NCBI GenBank assembly: GCA_013397455.1
Contig: VYZB01000169.1
Coordinates: forward strand, 847,339-911,338
Source of the DNA: Crotophaga sulcirostris
Taxonomy: Eukaryota > Chordata > Aves > Cuculiformes > Crotophagidae
Direction: 5' to 3'
DNA: 64,000 nt
Shown: in pieces, positions 60,948-64,000 of the stretch
Layout of the letters: every line of letters begins with the position of its first letter
Numbering within the stretch: position 1 is the stretch's first letter
The notes under the pieces: generated by a model
Told to the model about the DNA's origin: nothing
The model's database searches: none
What the model saw: the letters and a program-made list of their open reading frames with translations, nothing else
Position numbers and translations under genes: made by a program

Positions 60948-61170
60948 CTGCTTCCTGGAAGGAAGCTGTGGCCTCCAGCTCATTGTAATAACGTAGTTCT
61001 GAGACACGCAGCTGTGGTTCTCTGAAACGTCTGCACTCATTTTCTCAAGAAAAGTCTAACCGCTCTGAACTTATGGTTGTTCCTTCCTCATGAGCTTCAT
61101 ACGGCTCCACCGGCTTTCGGAGATATGGAAGAACTGGATGTTTAACCAGGAGCCTGAACATGTCTTTCAG

Positions 61171-61314
61171 GTAGAGAACTCCAAAGACAATGAGGAAAAC
61201 ATCTTGCAAAGAGAAGTCCCGCTCAGGCAGTCCCGCCGGAGGTTTCGGAAGATCAACCAGAGGGGCGAGCGTCAGACCATCACTGACAACGTGGATGCCA
61301 GCAGTTACCTGTCG
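61171..61314 (+). CDS. RAPGEF6: RAPGEF6 exon 6
   Basis: Acceptor TCTTTCAG|GTAGAG and donor CTGTCG|GTGAGT, exactly 48 codons, phase 0 at both ends. It reads VENSKDNEENILQREVPL, then RQSRRRFRKINQRGERQTI, then TDNVDASSYLS. The basic RQSRRRFRKI block is shared by RAPGEF2 and RAPGEF6. The VEN-x-KDNE-x-x-ILQRE part is specific to RAPGEF6. This is the linker after the first cNMP-binding-like domain. The next exon, expected to continue with LPADLTK, is not found before the window ends. Confidence 0.95.
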
Positions 61315-64000
61315 GTGAGTCTGCCTTGGGTCATGGGTTCTCCGTGGCATCGTGCCATCTGCACGGTGGCTGGCAGTTTGTTTTATTGAGAAGAGCTGGT
61401 GAGATGGCACAGTCTGTGTTTGCCGTTTCTGAGAACATGTGGTGGTAGAAGGCTTTGGATTTGAACGTGTCAGGTGGAAGTGAAGATCCAGGCAGTAGTT
61501 AGAAAAGAAGTTTTTTTGGTTTAGGGGCTTTCAGTTGAGCACTACAAATAAATCTTAACGTGTTTGCTGGATGGAGCAATGGTCGTTCTTGGGTTTTGTT
61601 GTACTTTGTTGCTTTTACCTGGAGTTCTTTTGGCAAGATGTAGGAATTAATGGTTTTCTGTTTTTCCTTAATAAAATTGAAGCATGGTTTGGAATCGAGT
61701 CAATCATGAATGCAGTTCGATACAGTATTAACACTAGTGTTGTACTTGGTTGTGTTTCCTTGCTTAAAATTAGTATAGTGGTAATTCAAAGAGTAACGGC
61801 AACTCCTTTGCCAGTCTTAAATAACATCACAGACTATAGAATTGCTGCTGTGTGGAGGCATATACGGCTGTGGTTTCAAGGCCACAATGCTTTTATGAAG
61901 ATTTCTCTGTAGCACTGTTTTTCACATAGAGACTTCCTGCTTGGTAGCAGGATCTACATCTGATGTAGACTAATTATTTAATTGAAAATAATTGTTTTGG
62001 ATGCTTAGAAATGCTTTGGAAATCAAAAGTTTAAAAAGCAGTACTAACATTGAAATACACAAAACTCGAGTAGGCTTCATGCACAGCAAAGAAAAAAGCA
62101 AATTTAGTTTCTCCCCTTTTTTCCCCCCCATCTTCCTTTTCATCTCGCAAAAAGGTACAAAGCCTCTCGACCGATAACACTGCAAAATATCTGTGTTAAA
62201 AGTTAAAATTTTGATTTCCTCTGTTTCAGAATGAACTGCTGTTCTATTTGCATGTCGGTGGCTGTAGGGTTGCAGGTGGTGATTTCAGCCTCTCCACAGC
62301 TTTAGCGTGGCTGTGAGCAGGGGCTGCCGTGGCGTTTGCCTTGTAAGCAGCAACGCTGGCGTTGCTGTGACAGGAAGAGAATGTGCTGCTTGGAGCTTAA
62401 CGTCCTCTGCCATCTCATTTCAAGAGCTGTCGCATGCGCTGGATTTTATCATTAGTTAAGTCATCTGCATTAGTTATTGATGAAATGAGATGTTGAATCC
62501 TCGTGCACTGGGCAGTCATGCATGAGGCTTTATTAGGAATTAAATTCCAATCTGTGCAGGGCAAAATCTGTCTCTTGCTCTTTGATGTTTGTGACAGTGA
62601 ATAAACACATGGAAAACAATTCTCAGGCTTCAGTGGTAGGAGGAAGAGAATCCCAGGAACAGCCAGTGCTGATGCTGCCTTTGCAGCTCATCTGGAGGGA
62701 CACAGGAGCAGGGAATTGTAGAATGGGTTGGGTTGGAAGGGAACATAATGATCATTCAGTTCCAATACCCCTGCCATGGGCAGGGACACCTCCCACTGGA
62801 TCAGAGGGCTCAAAGCCCCATCCAGCCTTGCCTGGAACACCTCCAGGGATGGGGCAGCCACCACTGCCCTGGGCAACCTGGGCTAGGGCTTCCCCACCAT
62901 CACAGGAGAACATTTCTCCCTAAGATCTCATCTCAGTCTCCCCTCTTCCAACTTCAAATCGTTCCCCCTTGTCCTGTTCCTGTCCTCCCTGATGAAGAGC
63001 CCCTCCCCAGCTTTCCTGAAGCCCCTTTCAGTGCTGAGGGTCTGCTCCAAGGTGTCCTTGGAGCCTTCTCTTCTCCAGGCTGAACAAGCCCAACTCTGCC
63101 AACCCGTCCTCATATGGGAGGTGCTCCAGCCCTGGGATCGTCTCCATGGCCTCCTCTGGACTGGCTCCAACAGATTCACGTTTCAACATCTTTGATCTAA
63201 GAAAGACCATGTTATACAACTTCTGGAATGTCTTCAGAAATTGCCAGTTATTGATACAAGGAGTCAGCGCAGTACACTCGCAGGATTGCGATTTGTCAAC
63301 AACAATGTCCTTGTTAGGATTCTTCTTCATGTTGATTTATTTGTTTTTGTTGCCAGCCCCATGGAGCACACGCGTATCTCTGCACGTGTAGTTTCTTCTT
63401 GCAAACCTGGTGCCTTCCTCAGATTTATGAATATGGATATTTTGAGCAGCATTCAATGGGAAATGGTATAAACTTCCTAAATCAACAGCACATTCCTAAA
63501 TCTGCTGTTATGCTGGTTAATTAGGAATATGTAAAGAGTACTGTTAACACTGCTAGTTGTGTTCCTGGGTGAGTGAGTGCTGAGTGGCAAGGAGTAAGCA
63601 ACCACCTCTGGTAGACAATCTGCAAGCTGTTGGGTTTTCCACAGTCTGGATTGAAACACCAGTCCTTGTGTTGCAGGCTGTGAGCTCCTAATTGGAAAGT
63701 GTCACAGTCGCAGCGCTTGGTGTAGCGAAAAGTAATTTGTAACTCAACAGATGACTAAGAAATCAAAACACAATAACCAACTGCCTGCTTGACAGGTAAA
63801 TAAAACTTGAATGCTTACATTTTTCTATTTTCCAATGTAATCTGGTTAAATAATGAATTTTTCTGAAGGTATGGCTTGTTCTGTGCCGAGGTTTAACTCT
63901 TACATAGCTGATGGCTGCCAGTGGTCTTGAAAACAGACTTCATAGAGTAACCCTTCAGGTCAACCTGTTGAGAATGAGCAGGGCAAGGAGGATTTTTGAA
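61315..64000 (+). other. RAPGEF6: RAPGEF6 intron 6, start
   Basis: Begins at donor GTGAGT and runs off the window. It contains one long antisense CR1 (62716-63192). The 113-codon open frame at 61571-61912 shows no family resemblance, and I see no acceptor leading into the expected continuation of RAPGEF6. Confidence 0.85.
62716..63192 (-). mobile_element. CR1 LINE, long antisense copy
   Basis: From TAGAATGGGTTGGGTTGGAA through CCCTGCCATGGGCAGGGACA, CTCCAGGGATGGGGCAGCC, CTCCCCTCTTCCAACTTC and AGCCTTCTCTTCTCCAGGCT to TGGCCTCCTCTGGACTGGCT. About 480 bases, with well-preserved diagnostic blocks and of the same type as 22410-22706. Open frames at 62582-63195 derive from it. Confidence 0.92.

Larger units (their letters stand above)
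57405..61170 (+). other. RAPGEF6: RAPGEF6 intron 5
   Basis: GTAAGA ... GTCTTTCAG, about 3.8 kb. It contains a short GAT triplet run near 57587, an A16 run (58015-58030), a hairpin at 58676-58699 and a T11A8 junction (60929-60947). No exon or transposon is recognised. Confidence 0.87.

Noticed and set aside
61571..61912. 113-codon open frame in intron 6, considered as the next RAPGEF6 exon
   Set aside because: It does not read as the expected continuation (LPADLTK...), has no fitting acceptor and donor, and resembles no known protein.
1..64000. tRNA genes, microRNAs, CRISPR arrays and prokaryotic operons
   Set aside because: None was recognised by eye. CRISPR arrays and operons are not expected in bird nuclear DNA. 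A tRNAscan-SE or Rfam search would be needed to exclude small RNA genes fully.

Overview
The window is vertebrate nuclear DNA, almost certainly from a bird. It carries many 5'-truncated CR1 LINE fragments with typical avian 3' tails (forms of AACCATTCTATGATTCTATG), short coding exons separated by large introns with GT..AG borders, a CpG-island promoter, and an assembly gap in the GC-rich promoter. The species cannot be told from the sequence. Nothing suggests bacterial or phage genes.

Two protein-coding genes lie head-to-tail on the + strand. Positions 1-3409 hold the last four coding exons (159 residues and a stop) of a folliculin-interacting protein, called FNIP1 from protein similarity plus its neighbour. 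A 3' UTR of about 3 kb follows, to a strong poly(A) signal at 6360-6365. Positions 22120-61314 hold the first six coding exons (165 residues) of RAPGEF6 (PDZ-GEF2), a guanine-nucleotide exchange factor for Rap GTPases. These encode its N-terminus and first cyclic-nucleotide-binding-like domain; the rest of the gene lies beyond the window. Introns 1 (about 23 kb) and 4 (about 10 kb) make up most of the window.

Layout: 1-3409 FNIP1 3' exons; 3410-~6385 FNIP1 3' UTR with a G-quadruplex motif, UGUA/Pumilio motifs and two poly(A) signals; ~6386-21340 intergenic, with three CR1 fragments and a probable solo retroviral LTR; ~21340-22400 CpG island and first exon of RAPGEF6, broken by a 672-base run of N; 22189-45154 intron 1 with six CR1 fragments or clusters; 45155-47214 exons 2-4; 47215-57334 intron 4; 57335-57404 exon 5; 57405-61170 intron 5; 61171-61314 exon 6; 61315-64000 start of intron 6 with one CR1.

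The two genes are functionally separate. FNIP1 works with folliculin in AMPK/mTORC1 and lysosomal nutrient signalling; RAPGEF6 activates Rap1/Rap2 in adhesion and trafficking. Their adjacency is a conserved vertebrate arrangement, mirrored by the paralogous pair FNIP2-RAPGEF2. I found no previously undescribed system. The observations most worth following are the retroelement landscape around the RAPGEF6 promoter, the solo LTR, the RNA motifs in the FNIP1 3' UTR, and the in-frame skippable exons in the first RAPGEF6 CNB domain.
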